From positions 992,001-1,056,000 of the forward strand of contig CAVQNQ010000002.1 in assembly GCA_963714205.1 (NCBI GenBank): a DNA stretch of 64,000 bases. The letters run 5' to 3'. The notes under the pieces were generated by a model. It saw nothing but the letters and a program-made list of their open reading frames with translations. It ran no database searches and was not told where the DNA came from. This document shows, one piece after another, positions 16,027 to 25,300 of the stretch; the stretch's first letter is position 1, and every line of letters begins with the position of its first letter. This DNA comes from CAVQNQ01 sp963714205 (GTDB lineage: Bacteria > Acidobacteriota > Terriglobia > Bryobacterales > Bryobacteraceae). Position numbers and translations under genes: made by a program.

Positions 16027-18069
16027 ATGTTTCGCTCAGCCAAAGCGCTTCTGATCGTCTTTGCAGTGGGTTGCACCGCTTTCGCGCAGACCCCGCAAAC
16101 TCCCGTTGAAACCAACGGCGCGCCGGACAACCGGGCCGGCGCCTACTACCACTTTGCCATGGGGCGGCTCTACGAGGGGCTGGCGGAACTGGAAGGGACC
16201 AAGAACGACTACATCCCGCAGGCCGTGGAGCACTTCCAGGAGGCCCTCAAACTCGATCCGGGCTCGAGCATCATCCTGGAGGAACTGACGGATCTCTACG
16301 TGCAAACCGGCCAGTTGCGCAACGCGGTGGCGCAGGCCGAGGAACTGCTCAAGCAGGACCCGGATAACCTGGATGCGCGCCGCATGCTGGGGCGCATTTA
16401 CATGCGCGCGCTGGGCAACGCGCCGGATGGAAGGATCAACGAGGAAACCCTGCGTTCAGCCATCCAGCAGTACCAGAAGATCACCGAGAAGGATCCCAAG
16501 GACGTCGAAAGCTGGGTGATGCTGGCGCGCCTGTACCGCGCTTCGAACAATTCGGTGGAAGCGGAGAAGGCGTTCGACGCGGCGCTCAAGACGGATCCGG
16601 ATAACGAAGAGGCGCTCACCGGGCTGGCGATGCTGTATTCGGACCTGGGGGACACCTCGCGGGCCATCGAGAAGCTGAAGGCCGCTACCGACAAAGCGCC
16701 CAACGAGCACACCCTGGCGGCGCTGGCCAGCGCCTACGAGCAGTCCCACGATTACAAGAATGCCGCGGCGGCCCTGAAGCGCGCGGTGGAGATAGCGCCC
16801 GACAATCCGCGGCTGGTGGAAGGCCTGGCGGAGGATCTGCTTTATTCGGACCAGCTCGACGAGGCGCTGAAGCTATACCAGCAGATTGCCTCGGACGACT
16901 CGCGCGAGGCGCGCCCGCAGGTGCGTATCGCCCAGATTTACCGCGCCAAGCACGATTACGCCAAGGCGCAGGAGGCGCTCGCCAAAGCCAAGGCGCTCGA
17001 ACCGGACGACATGGAAACGCAGTTCGAACAGATTAACCTGCTCGAGGCCGAGGGGAAATCGGGCGAGGCGATCACCGCTCTGAAGACCCTGCTGGACCAG
17101 ACCGCCAAGAGGAGCTACTCGACCGGCGAATCCAGCTACCGGGCCACCCTGCTGGAGCGGCTGGGGCAGCTCTACCGGACCAATCTGCAGTACGCGCCGG
17201 CGGTGGATGCGTTCCGCCAAGCCATTGCGCTGGAACCCTCGGGTGGGGGGCGATACTCGGTCGAGATCGTCGAGACGTACCGGGCCGCCAAGGACACGGA
17301 GAGCGCGCAACGCGAAGCCGATGCGGCCGTGAAGAAGTTTCCGACCGAGCGCATCGTGGTGGTGGAGCACGCCACCGTGCTGGCCGATCTGGGCAAAATC
17401 GACGCGGCCGTGGCCGAGGTGCGCGCGCTTCCCAAAGACCACCCGCGCGAGACGGCCCTCACGCTGGCGCAGATGTACGAGAAGGGCAAGCGCTGGCAAG
17501 ATATGGGCAAGGCTCTCGACGAGGCCGAGAAGCTCTCGGAATCCAATGATGACAAGGAGACGGTGCAGTTCATGCGCGGGGCCATGTACGAGCGCATGAA
17601 GCGCTACGACGCCGCCGAGGCCGAGTTCCGCAAAGTCATCGAGCTCAACCCGGAAAATGCCGGCGCGCTGAACTACCTGGGTTACATGCTGGCCGACCGC
17701 AACACCAAACTGGAGGAGGCTACCCGGCTGATTAAGAAGGCCGTGGAACTGGAGCCGGACAACGGAGCCTACCTGGACAGCCTGGGATGGGTCTACTACC
17801 GGCAGGACCGGCTGAGCGACGCGGAGGGTCTGCTGGTCCGGGCGCTCGACCGCATAGGCGGGCAGGACCCCACGGTCCACGACCATCTGGGCGATGTGTA
17901 TTTCAAGCTGGGCAAGACCCGCGAGGCGATCACGCAATGGCAGGCGTCGCTGAAGGAATTCCAGGTGGGCGCGCCCACTGACATCGATCCCGACGAGATG
18001 GCCAAAGTGAGCAAGAAGTTGGAAGGCGCGCGCACACGTCTAGCCCAGGAGATGAAGAAGCAGCAGTAG
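16027..18069 (+). CDS. Large exported TPR protein
   Basis: A 680-residue exported protein (signal MFRSAKALLIVFAVGCTAFAQ) made almost entirely of TPR helix pairs. At least ten units are recognisable, for example AVEHFQEALKLDPGS, AEKAFDAALKTDPDNEEAL, AAAALKRAVEIAPDNPRLV and AEAEFRKVIELNPENAGALNYLGYM. The C-terminus ends in a charged, probably coiled segment (RTRLAQEMKKQQ). It probably serves as a periplasmic or outer-membrane-associated protein-interaction scaffold. A strong hairpin follows the stop codon. Confidence 0.85.
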   Translation: MFRSAKALLIVFAVGCTAFAQTPQTPVETNGAPDNRAGAYYHFAMGRLYEGLAELEGTKNDYIPQAVEHFQEALKLDPGSSIILEELTDLYVQTGQLRNAVAQAEELLKQDPDNLDARRMLGRIYMRALGNAPDGRINEETLRSAIQQYQKITEKDPKDVESWVMLARLYRASNNSVEAEKAFDAALKTDPDNEEALTGLAMLYSDLGDTSRAIEKLKAATDKAPNEHTLAALASAYEQSHDYKNAAAALKRAVEIAPDNPRLVEGLAEDLLYSDQLDEALKLYQQIASDDSREARPQVRIAQIYRAKHDYAKAQEALAKAKALEPDDMETQFEQINLLEAEGKSGEAITALKTLLDQTAKRSYSTGESSYRATLLERLGQLYRTNLQYAPAVDAFRQAIALEPSGGGRYSVEIVETYRAAKDTESAQREADAAVKKFPTERIVVVEHATVLADLGKIDAAVAEVRALPKDHPRETALTLAQMYEKGKRWQDMGKALDEAEKLSESNDDKETVQFMRGAMYERMKRYDAAEAEFRKVIELNPENAGALNYLGYMLADRNTKLEEATRLIKKAVELEPDNGAYLDSLGWVYYRQDRLSDAEGLLVRALDRIGGQDPTVHDHLGDVYFKLGKTREAITQWQASLKEFQVGAPTDIDPDEMAKVSKKLEGARTRLAQEMKKQQ

Positions 18070-18074
18070 ACAGG

Positions 18075-18115
18075 GCTGCCCCCCTGCTCCGGTGTGCCCG
18101 GAGCAGGGGGGCAGC
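18075..18115. terminator. Strong 18-bp hairpin between convergent genes
   Basis: Perfect inverted repeat of 18 bp (18075-18092 and 18098-18115) with a 5-nt loop TGTGC, directly after the TPR gene and before the 3' end of the opposite-strand lipoprotein gene. There is no long T-tract, but the position and strength suggest a bidirectional terminator. Confidence 0.7.
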
Positions 18116-18145
18116 GTTCGCGGGAGGAACGCCGCGCGGAGGGGA

Positions 18146-19018
18146 TTAGGTGGTCGGTTCCTTCTGAGCCAGACGAATTCTCACGCCCAAGTCCTTCGTC
18201 TCGAAGGATTCCGGAAGAGGCTTGATGACCTCGAGGGCGCGATCCATCAGGATCTTCTCCTTTTCCGAATCGTTCAACTCGCGCTCGGAATACAACTGCG
18301 ACGCATCGAACAGGCAGTTCGCCATGGAGACCAGGTACATGTTGCGAGTGATCTTGCCTTGGCTGGCCTTGAGGGTTGCCTGGGCCTTGGCTGCGTCGTC
18401 CGGGGACCCGGCCGCGCGGGCAATGGCCAAGATAACTCCGCGTTGCAGAGCCAGTTTTTCGGTCTGGTCGGCGACGGACGAAGGCAAGAGATTGCCACCG
18501 GCGACGGTTTCAAGCTGGCCCACGGGCTCGGCGCTGCCCGGCGGGAAATTGAAATCCAGAGTTACCGAATCTCCCTTGAGATTCCCGTACTTGGCGAAAT
18601 TATCCGCAAAACGCAGTGTCAGCCGGCCGACCTGGCTGCGGTAACTGCCTACAAACTTGAAGAAATTACCGGGGGTTTCCTTGTTCTTCTTGCCGCCGGT
18701 CTGGTAATGATCGGCCAAATCCGCATAGCCGTTGGCCAGCCCGGATGTCAGGAGCAGTGACCACGGCACGGCGCGCGCGGTGTACTCGTTGTCGGAATCC
18801 AGGATTCCATCCAGATCGTCGATAGTCTTCAAATAATCTCCCGCGGCATAGCTCTCGTGGGCGGCAGCCCAGAAATACGCGGGAGTACCTTTCTCCGGCG
18901 CGCTGGGACCGCAAGCGAACGCCAGCAGCAACATGGAAAGGGCGGCAATAATGGCGAGGATGTAGGCAGATCTCTCGCAAACGCCTGACTTACCCCAGGC
19001 AAAGCTCGGCTGCTTCAT
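18146..19018 (-). CDS. Lipoprotein of unknown function
   Basis: A 290-residue protein with a long N-terminal hydrophobic segment (SAYILAIIAALSMLLLAFAC) ending in a lipobox-like LAFAC, so it is probably lipid-anchored at the conserved cysteine. The mature region is mostly helical (AYFWAAAHESYAAGDYLKTIDDLDGIL) and may form TPR-like repeats, but no family is recognised. ATG 19018 has an excellent AAGGAG site 5 nt upstream, which decides this start over the longer open frame. Confidence 0.7.
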   Translation of the reverse strand: MKQPSFAWGKSGVCERSAYILAIIAALSMLLLAFACGPSAPEKGTPAYFWAAAHESYAAGDYLKTIDDLDGILDSDNEYTARAVPWSLLLTSGLANGYADLADHYQTGGKKNKETPGNFFKFVGSYRSQVGRLTLRFADNFAKYGNLKGDSVTLDFNFPPGSAEPVGQLETVAGGNLLPSSVADQTEKLALQRGVILAIARAAGSPDDAAKAQATLKASQGKITRNMYLVSMANCLFDASQLYSERELNDSEKEKILMDRALEVIKPLPESFETKDLGVRIRLAQKEPTT

Positions 19019-19252
19019 GGCAACTCCTTCTCGCTCCCAGCACCACGCGAGGGCGGATCGCCCTTCGGGAGGCACAGAGATAGCGAATAGTATCGTGACA
19101 TCAATATTAGGACTGCCTGCACCGAAATACAAGGGGCATTCCGAGCCGGAGATTTCAACTCTCCGAAACTGAAGAATCGGCGGAGTTTCCGCCGCCGGAG
19201 AAGATCCGCCCGATGGGCAGATCGGGTCGCTGGCGGCCAGGCGGCGTTAGTC

Positions 19253-20143
19253 CTAGTCCACGGGTTCCCAGGAAGGGTCCGGGTCAAAGCGGGTTATCGG
19301 CGCGGGCGGATTGCCGGCGACGGGCGGAATGTCTTTTTGATAGACCACGCCGTCCTGGTTCACGATGAATGTGTGAATTCCGGTGGCTCCGTATTCGGCC
19401 GGCCATGCTACCAGCCCGAATCCTCCAATCATCTTGCCCTTGAACGCGTAATTGTGCGCGCCGCCCGGCGCATAGGGGCCTTGCCCATCGAGGACCCGGA
19501 AATAATATCCGTGGTAGGGCTGGGCCTGGCCCTTCTGGGAGCCGTTCCATTCGGAGCGCGCGAGACCCGCGGGAATGAGCGGCTGGCTCGCGCCCTCTGC
19601 ATACAGCCCTTCGCGCCCGCCGGGCTGGCTCATCAGGCGGGCAGAGTACTCGAGCATGCCGTCCTTATCGCGATCCTCGGAAGCATACTTCATCTGAGCT
19701 TCCACGTAGCCGTGGCAAATCTCGATGGCGTCGAGCTCGTGGGCGCCAATGCGGCGGGCTTGCATCTCGACCGGAGTTTGAGAGGCATCGAAGCTCCATT
19801 TGCCGTTGACGCGGCAAATGGGCACCGGAAACGGCCAATCCTCGTCGCCCATCGCGAGAACCATCCGATTCGGGTTCATGGGGGAGATTTCCAGCTTGTG
19901 CCGGTCGTGCGCCAGGCGCGCGAATTCGCTCTGCTCGGCCTTATCCTGCGCGGGATTGCCGGACGTAAGAATTCCCGGCGCCTGCGGACCGATGATGGCC
20001 GAGAGCCGCGCAGAGTCGTGGTTGCCGGCGGCTTCGATGATCGCCTGCGCGGCAGCCTCGGCGGAATCGAATTGCTCCTGGGCAATCGAAGGCGCGGCAG
20101 ATGCAATCGCAGCCGCGCAAAAAATGCAAAGTCTCGAAATCAT
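19253..20143 (-). CDS. DUF2950 family exported protein
   Basis: A 296-residue protein with a signal peptide (RLCIFCAAAIASAAPSIAQ). It matches the DUF2950 pattern: FDSAEAAAQAIIEAAGNHD at the start, VNGKWSFDASQTPVEMQARRIG, then AHELDAIEICHGYVEAQ and a GYYFRVLDGQGPYAPGGAH block near the end. Function unknown. It lies 3 bp after the DUF3300 gene on the same strand; this adjacency is common, so the two proteins probably work together in the envelope. Confidence 0.85.
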   Translation of the reverse strand: MISRLCIFCAAAIASAAPSIAQEQFDSAEAAAQAIIEAAGNHDSARLSAIIGPQAPGILTSGNPAQDKAEQSEFARLAHDRHKLEISPMNPNRMVLAMGDEDWPFPVPICRVNGKWSFDASQTPVEMQARRIGAHELDAIEICHGYVEAQMKYASEDRDKDGMLEYSARLMSQPGGREGLYAEGASQPLIPAGLARSEWNGSQKGQAQPYHGYYFRVLDGQGPYAPGGAHNYAFKGKMIGGFGLVAWPAEYGATGIHTFIVNQDGVVYQKDIPPVAGNPPAPITRFDPDPSWEPVD

Positions 20144-20146
20144 CTT

Positions 20147-21331
20147 CTAACGCCTCCCACCGCCACCGTGAAAGCCGCCAAATCCGCCTGCACGCATTCC
20201 TCCGCCGAACGCGCGGCCCGCTCCCAGGCTCGCGAAGCCGCGGTCGCTTTGCATGCGCGCCATCCCGCCATTGTGATATCCCCCGAAAACGCTGTGACTG
20301 CCCGTCCAGGCGCGCTGCTCGAAGCCCTGGCTTCCGAAGCGCTGCCCGGCCGCGAAGCCCTCGGAGCGTGCGCCGGCGGACCGCTCGGCTCCCGCGCCGA
20401 CTCCGCCGTTACGTGCAAACCGCTCAGCCACCTCGCGGTTCGCATAGGGGACGCCGAGCCGGTGCGCGGGATTGTGCGCCCAAACCGAGTTGCCCAACCT
20501 GCCTCCACCGAAATCCCGGAAACCGTAACGGTGAAAAAAGGAATGGTCGATGAAAATATTACCGGCGTACCAATTCGGGTACCATCCCCAGCCGCCCCAT
20601 CCCCAGCCGCCCCATCCCCCGAAGAACAGTCCGATATCTATGCCGGGAAACCAACCGAAGCCCAGATCGATGCCCGGGTATAGCAGGGGCGGATAAACCC
20701 CCCAAACCGGTGGCCCCCACACGTATACAGGGTTGTAATTCGGCACATACCAGACATCCGGGTTGGCGGGCTGGACGCTGATCACCGGCTGCCCGTTTTG
20801 CGTTTCGGTGGTAACGGTCACCTGCGGCGTGGAGCGGAGCGTGCCTTTCGCCAGCGCCTGAGATCGCATGCGCTGCACCGCCTGCATCACGTCGGCCTGC
20901 TCCGCGAGGAAGGCATTGCCAAGCTGCGTGGTCCAACTCATATCCTGGGTTAACCGGGCGAGCACCTGCGGAAAGGCGACCAGCCCTTGAACGCTGGGGT
21001 CCCAGTTCTGTTTCTTCGCCTCGTCCATTAGCTTGGACGGTTTCCACTTAGGGTGATCTTGTACCCATTGTTCCGCTTCCGCAATCTCCATGGGGTAAGT
21101 GGAAGCAGGCAGTACCTCGGCCAGCAAGGGATCGGGATACAAGGCTATTGGCGCCACCAGATCGTCAAGCTGCTGGGGCGACAGAAGCCCGCCGGGTTGC
21201 GCCTCGGGCGGGGCGTTCTGGGGAGTGTACCCCAAAGCTGCCGCACACAAAAGTAAGATAGGGAACAAAACATGACCTCTGCCAGAGCACGCGGAGCCAA
21301 CGCATCTGAAGAAACCGGAGGCTGAATTCAC
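20147..21331 (-). CDS. DUF3300 family exported protein
   Basis: A 394-residue protein with the DUF3300 core: LSPQQLDDLVAPIALYPDPLLAEVLPAS, then YPMEIAEAEQWV and WDPSVQGLVAFPQVL. After VWYVPNYNPVYVWG it changes to a Gly/Trp/Tyr-rich region (GGWGGWGWGGWGWYPNW) and a Gly/Arg/Phe-rich tail, typical of this family. The N-terminus is a signal sequence. The GTG at 21331 is strongly supported by AGGAGG 8 nt upstream. Function unknown; paired with DUF2950 downstream. Confidence 0.85.
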   Translation of the reverse strand: MNSASGFFRCVGSACSGRGHVLFPILLLCAAALGYTPQNAPPEAQPGGLLSPQQLDDLVAPIALYPDPLLAEVLPASTYPMEIAEAEQWVQDHPKWKPSKLMDEAKKQNWDPSVQGLVAFPQVLARLTQDMSWTTQLGNAFLAEQADVMQAVQRMRSQALAKGTLRSTPQVTVTTETQNGQPVISVQPANPDVWYVPNYNPVYVWGPPVWGVYPPLLYPGIDLGFGWFPGIDIGLFFGGWGGWGWGGWGWYPNWYAGNIFIDHSFFHRYGFRDFGGGRLGNSVWAHNPAHRLGVPYANREVAERFARNGGVGAGAERSAGARSEGFAAGQRFGSQGFEQRAWTGSHSVFGGYHNGGMARMQSDRGFASLGAGRAFGGGMRAGGFGGFHGGGGRR

Positions 21332-21433
21332 AACGTGATCCTCCTAGTTGTAAGTTACGACATTTGGGACCGCGATCCTATCGTGTGGGGAGGGTATTAT
21401 GGTGGATTTTGAACAGAAGGCGCGTATGGCATT

Positions 21434-21556
21434 TCACAAGCTCGCGATCGCGGTCTCACCTTGACAGAATCCGACACTCAAGTCGCCACGCCAAAGGGCC
21501 ACGCTCAGCATTACGAAGAAACCAGCGATGAGTCGTAAGTAACGTTCGACGGACAT
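21434..21556 (-). pseudogene. Truncated DUF2892 (YgaP-like membrane) remnant
   Basis: A 40-codon reading frame with a reasonable ribosome-binding site (GGGAG 9 nt before the ATG at 21556). Its first 20 residues, MSVERYLRLIAGFFVMLSVA, match the first transmembrane half of DUF2892 proteins. The second half of that domain (the second helix and CP motif) is missing: the frame continues into unrelated sequence and stops, and no other frame restores it. It is best read as a decayed fragment. Confidence 0.45.
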
Positions 21557-21646
21557 GTTACTTTTCTCCCTCGATTGACCACCAAGTAGACGACCGGCAC
21601 GGTCATGCGCGACAGCGCCAGCGATGCACGGCTGTTGGTGACAGCG

Positions 21647-23572
21647 TTACGGAACTACCGGCAGCCACACGGCGCTGGCGCGGTCGGCGGAGCGGAAAAC
21701 CGATTGAGTAGCTTTGATATAGTCGGCCGGCTTGGCGAAGAAGATATTCTCCACGTAGCTCTGCGGGTTGCGGTCGTACAGGGGAAACCAGCTCGATTGG
21801 ATCTGCACCATGATCCGGTGGCCGGGAAGAAAGACGTGGTCGGCGGTGGGCAGCGCAAAGCGGTAGCGTTGCGGCCGGCCGGCCGGGATGGGCGAGGGGT
21901 GCTCGAAGCTCTCGCGATACCGGCCGCGGAAGATATCCATCGAGACCGCCAGCTCATAGCCGCCCATCCCAGGCTGGCTGGGCACCTCGTCGGGGAAGAC
22001 GTCGATCAGCTTCACCACCCAATCGGCATCCGTCCCCGTGGTGGCCGCGAACAGCTCCGCGACCGGCGCGCCGGCTAGGCGAACAGGCGCGGTGAGGACG
22101 GGCGTCTGGTAGGTGAGCACGTCGGTGCGGTCTTCCACCGAGCGCTGATCGGAGACCAGCCATTGCCTCCAGTTATCCGTGTCGGCAAAGCGCACCGGCC
22201 GCGGAACGTAGGGCACGGGCTTGGCGGGATCGGAGACGTAGTCGTCCGAGAGGGCGCCCGGCTGCGCCGGCTTCTCGAATGTCAGGCCAAAATCCGCCGC
22301 CAGATAGAGCGGCTTCAGGCCCGCGGCACAGCCCGCCTCGCAGGCCCGCGGCCACTCCTTCAGGCGGTCCCAATGGTTCTCTCCGGTGTTGTAGATCAGC
22401 ACGGGCGGAGTGTCGGCATGAGGAACGCCGGTTTTCAGGTATTGATCGAAGAACGGCTTGAGAACGTCACGGCGAAACTGGAGGGCGGTATCGCCATCCC
22501 ACTTCAGCGGGCCGAGATTATAGCCATCGTAATTCACCTGGCTGTGCCGCCAGGGGCCCATTACCAGGTGGTTGAGGCCGGCCATGCCCTTGGCTTTGAG
22601 AGCCATATAGCAGTGAACCGCGCCCCACATGTCCTCCTGGTCCCACAGGCCTTGCAGCCAGATGGTGGGAACCTGCGAGGGGCGCTCGGCCACCAGCTTA
22701 TCGAGCGCCTGCCCCTGCCAGAACGCGTCGTAAGCGGGGTGTTCCATTACGCGGCGCGTCCAGGGAAGCTGGTCGAGACCGTGAAGCAAGGCGTAAGCGC
22801 CGGCTGAACCGGCGCGGCGGAACGTCTCGTAATCGTCGTAAGCGCGGCGCGGCACGGGGTCGCCTTCGTCCTTCTTGGAGGTCTGCTCGCTGAAGTAATC
22901 GAGGTTGATCTGGCGGAACGCGCCGTAGTGGAACCAGTCATCGCCCATCCAGCCATCGACCATGGGGCTTTCGGGCGCGGCGACTTTCAGCGCGGGGTGC
23001 GGCCCCAGCAGCGCCATGACGACCGTAAAGCCCTCGTAAGAGGAACCGATCATGCCCACGCGGCCGTTCGATTCGGGCGTGTTCTTGACTAGCCAGTCGA
23101 TGGTGTCGTAGGCGTCGGTGGTGTGGTCGGTCGCCGTGCGGTTCAGCGGGCCGCGCACGGGGCGCGTCATGACATACTCCCCCTCCGATCCGTACTTGCC
23201 GCGAACGTCCTGGAAGACGCGGATGTAGCCATCGGCGACGAACAGTTCGTCGCCCTGCGGCAGGATCGCGAGCATGTGCGGGCTGTCATTGCGGGCCGTG
23301 CGTTTGGAGGCGTCATAGGGCGTTCGGGTGAGCAGAATGGGCGCATTCGCGGCCCCCTTGGGAACGACGATCACGGTATGGAGCCGCACGCCGTCGCGCA
23401 TGGGGATCATGACCTCGCGCTTGACGTAATCGTAGCCGGTGAGGGGCGGATTGAACTTAGCCGGGATGTCGCCGCCGGTCTGTTGACCCAAAACGCCGAG
23501 CGCCGCCGCCAGGCTTGCGCCGAGCGCTATCCAGATTCTTCGCGTGCAAGACACTCTTCTACTGTAAGGCAA
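21647..23572 (-). CDS. CocE/NonD-type hydrolase (alpha-amino-acid ester hydrolase / acylase)
   Basis: A 641-residue exported alpha/beta hydrolase of the S15/CocE group. The nucleophile lies in GMIGSSYEGF, the form found in alpha-amino-acid ester hydrolases and glutaryl acylases. FQDVRGKYGSEGEYVMTRP, MGPWRHSQV (catalytic His) and a C-terminal jelly-roll domain (VFLPGHRIMVQIQSSWFP) are further hallmarks. The signal sequence is RRIWIALGASLAAALG. Start is uncertain: TTG 23572 or GTG 23554, neither with a good ribosome site. The substrate is probably an acyl amino acid, peptide ester or amide. It is divergent from the DMT transporter. Confidence 0.85.
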   Translation of the reverse strand: MPYSRRVSCTRRIWIALGASLAAALGVLGQQTGGDIPAKFNPPLTGYDYVKREVMIPMRDGVRLHTVIVVPKGAANAPILLTRTPYDASKRTARNDSPHMLAILPQGDELFVADGYIRVFQDVRGKYGSEGEYVMTRPVRGPLNRTATDHTTDAYDTIDWLVKNTPESNGRVGMIGSSYEGFTVVMALLGPHPALKVAAPESPMVDGWMGDDWFHYGAFRQINLDYFSEQTSKKDEGDPVPRRAYDDYETFRRAGSAGAYALLHGLDQLPWTRRVMEHPAYDAFWQGQALDKLVAERPSQVPTIWLQGLWDQEDMWGAVHCYMALKAKGMAGLNHLVMGPWRHSQVNYDGYNLGPLKWDGDTALQFRRDVLKPFFDQYLKTGVPHADTPPVLIYNTGENHWDRLKEWPRACEAGCAAGLKPLYLAADFGLTFEKPAQPGALSDDYVSDPAKPVPYVPRPVRFADTDNWRQWLVSDQRSVEDRTDVLTYQTPVLTAPVRLAGAPVAELFAATTGTDADWVVKLIDVFPDEVPSQPGMGGYELAVSMDIFRGRYRESFEHPSPIPAGRPQRYRFALPTADHVFLPGHRIMVQIQSSWFPLYDRNPQSYVENIFFAKPADYIKATQSVFRSADRASAVWLPVVP

Positions 23573-23622
23573 GCGGCGGTCTGCCCGGCCTCGCCCGCGC
23601 CGGATGTTACCCTGCTATTGAC

Positions 23623-24621
23623 TTGTCCGCGCATCCCCTCTTCAAACCCTATCTGGCGCTCGCCGCGGTGTGCGCTTTTTGGGGCACTACCTACCTGGCG
23701 ATTCGGATGTCGCTCGAATCGTTCCCGCCGCTGGTGCTGGTGTCGCTGCGTTACGTTCTGGCGGGCGGCATCATGCTGGGGTTCGCCGTCGCGCGGGGCG
23801 CGTATATCCCGCGTGGGAGCGAGCTCCGGGCGGCCTGCCTGGCCGGGTTTCTGACGCTGGGGATCGGCAACGGAGGCCTGGGCTTCGCCGAGGTGCTGAT
23901 CCCCAGCGGCGTCGCCAGCCTGATCGTCACGATCCAGCCGTTCTGGATGGTGGGATTGGAAGCCTTGTTGCCCGGCGGGGAACGCCTCCACGCACCCACC
24001 ATCGGCGGCATGGCGGTGGGCCTGGCCGGCGCGGCGCTGCTCTTTACGCCGGACGCGGGCACGCATTTCAACCGGAACTTGATCGACGGTTTTCTGATTC
24101 TCCAGGTGGCCCTGGCCGCGTGGTCGTACGGGTCCATCTACCAGCGCCGCAAAGCCGGCCAGGCGCACCCCATAATCGCGGCAGCGGTGCAGCAACTGGC
24201 GGCCGGGCTGATCCTGGCGCCCTTTGCGCTGCTGATTCCTCAGCCGCCCGTTCACATAACCGCCCGCGGCGTAGGAGCTTTGCTGTACCTGGTGGTGTTC
24301 GGCTCGATCGTCGGATACAGCGCCTACGTATATGCCATGGACCGTCTCCCGGTGGCCATCGTTTCGGTCTACACCTACTTGAATGCGGTGGTGGCGGTGG
24401 CGCTGGGCTGGCTGGTTTATCGCGAGCCGTTCGGCTGGCGCGAAACCCTCGCGATGGCTGTGATATTCGCCGGAGTAGCCATCGTCAAGCGATTCTCCCG
24501 GCAGCCAGCACGCCCGCGCGAATCACTCGCGGGTGCGCGTGCGCGGCGGTACTTCTCCGCCGGTCAGCTTGGCGCCGAGCGCGCCTCCGGCCATGCTCAA
24601 GCAGGTGATGAAGATGAATAG
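23623..24621 (+). CDS. EamA/DMT superfamily transporter
   Basis: A 332-residue inner-membrane protein with about ten transmembrane helices in two EamA repeats: FWGTTYLAIRMSLESFPPLVLVSLRY in the first, and VFGSIVGYSAYVYAMDRLPVAIVSVYTYLNAVVAV in the second. Members export amino acids or other metabolites; the substrate is unknown. The TTG at 23623 gives an N-terminus close to the first helix. Its last 99 nt overlap the 3' end of the opposite-strand zinc-ribbon gene, and its tail (about 40 residues, charged) may therefore be non-essential. Confidence 0.85.
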   Translation: MSAHPLFKPYLALAAVCAFWGTTYLAIRMSLESFPPLVLVSLRYVLAGGIMLGFAVARGAYIPRGSELRAACLAGFLTLGIGNGGLGFAEVLIPSGVASLIVTIQPFWMVGLEALLPGGERLHAPTIGGMAVGLAGAALLFTPDAGTHFNRNLIDGFLILQVALAAWSYGSIYQRRKAGQAHPIIAAAVQQLAAGLILAPFALLIPQPPVHITARGVGALLYLVVFGSIVGYSAYVYAMDRLPVAIVSVYTYLNAVVAVALGWLVYREPFGWRETLAMAVIFAGVAIVKRFSRQPARPRESLAGARARRYFSAGQLGAERASGHAQAGDEDE

Positions 24622-25151
24622 CTGCATCAGGAGCAGGAACACGTCGGGACCGTTCTGCAGCATCTTCAATGCTTCCATCATGCGCGGATCGGCGCTATTA
24701 CGGAGCTGCGCTTGAAAGATCTCGGCGCCTCCCGACATATTGAAGAGCACCAGAAATCCCCCGAAGAACACGGCCACGATGGCATACACCAGCAGGCCCG
24801 TAATCCAGCCGATGCGCACGCCCGACCGCACGTTAAGCAGAACGCCGGTGCGGCGCCGGTAAAGGTAGACCGCGAAATAGCCGGCCCCCAGCCATAGGAT
24901 CACGTTAAGAAACGGAACCCAGCTCAGCAGGGCCGCCATGATCGCAACCATAAGGGCTGACCGCAGGGCTACCGGGTTGCGAAACCCAAGCGGCGCAACC
25001 GGCGGCGGATCGGCCGGCGGCGGCGGGGGCTCAATTCGGGGGCGGGCGCTTCAGCCGCCACCGGCGCGATCTCCCGCTGGGGCTTTCCGCATTTGTGGCA
25101 GAACAGAGCATCGGGCGGCAGTTGCGCCCCGCAGGTACAGAAATCCGGCAT
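24523..25151 (-). pseudogene. Zinc-ribbon membrane protein split by a one-base frameshift
   Basis: Two minus-strand frames form one protein. The 5' frame (ATG 25151, RBS GGAGG) encodes a zinc ribbon, DFCTCGAQLPPDALFCHKCG, then a proline-rich linker, and runs into a TAG. The 3' frame (24523-24951) encodes a membrane region with three or four helices (AALLSWVPFLNVILWLGAGY; GLLVYAIVAVFFGGFLVLF). Between them the second frame is open upstream of its ATG and reads a natural continuation (PPPPPADPPPVAPLGFRNPV). Adding one C to the five-C run (25025-25029) joins them; total length is one base short of a multiple of three. Confidence 0.7.
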
Positions 25152-25300
25152 GTGGCACCTCCAGTTTGACGCACAGGGAGCGCCGAAGCAACCCTCCGCA
25201 TAACCGCCGCTCTGCGCCGATTCGGACCGGTGGTCCGGTTTTACCCGCCGCGCTTCATCAGCGCGCCGCTCTCGTGCACCATGTAAGTGGAGGCAGCCAG

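Noticed and set aside
16027..18069. Assigning the TPR protein a specific enzymatic or secretion role
   Set aside because: Only repeats and a signal peptide are visible; context does not discriminate.
25152..25300. CbbR-type operator or riboswitch before cbbL
   Set aside because: No LysR-type T-N11-A palindrome or riboswitch-like structure could be identified with confidence, and no cbbR gene is next to the operon.
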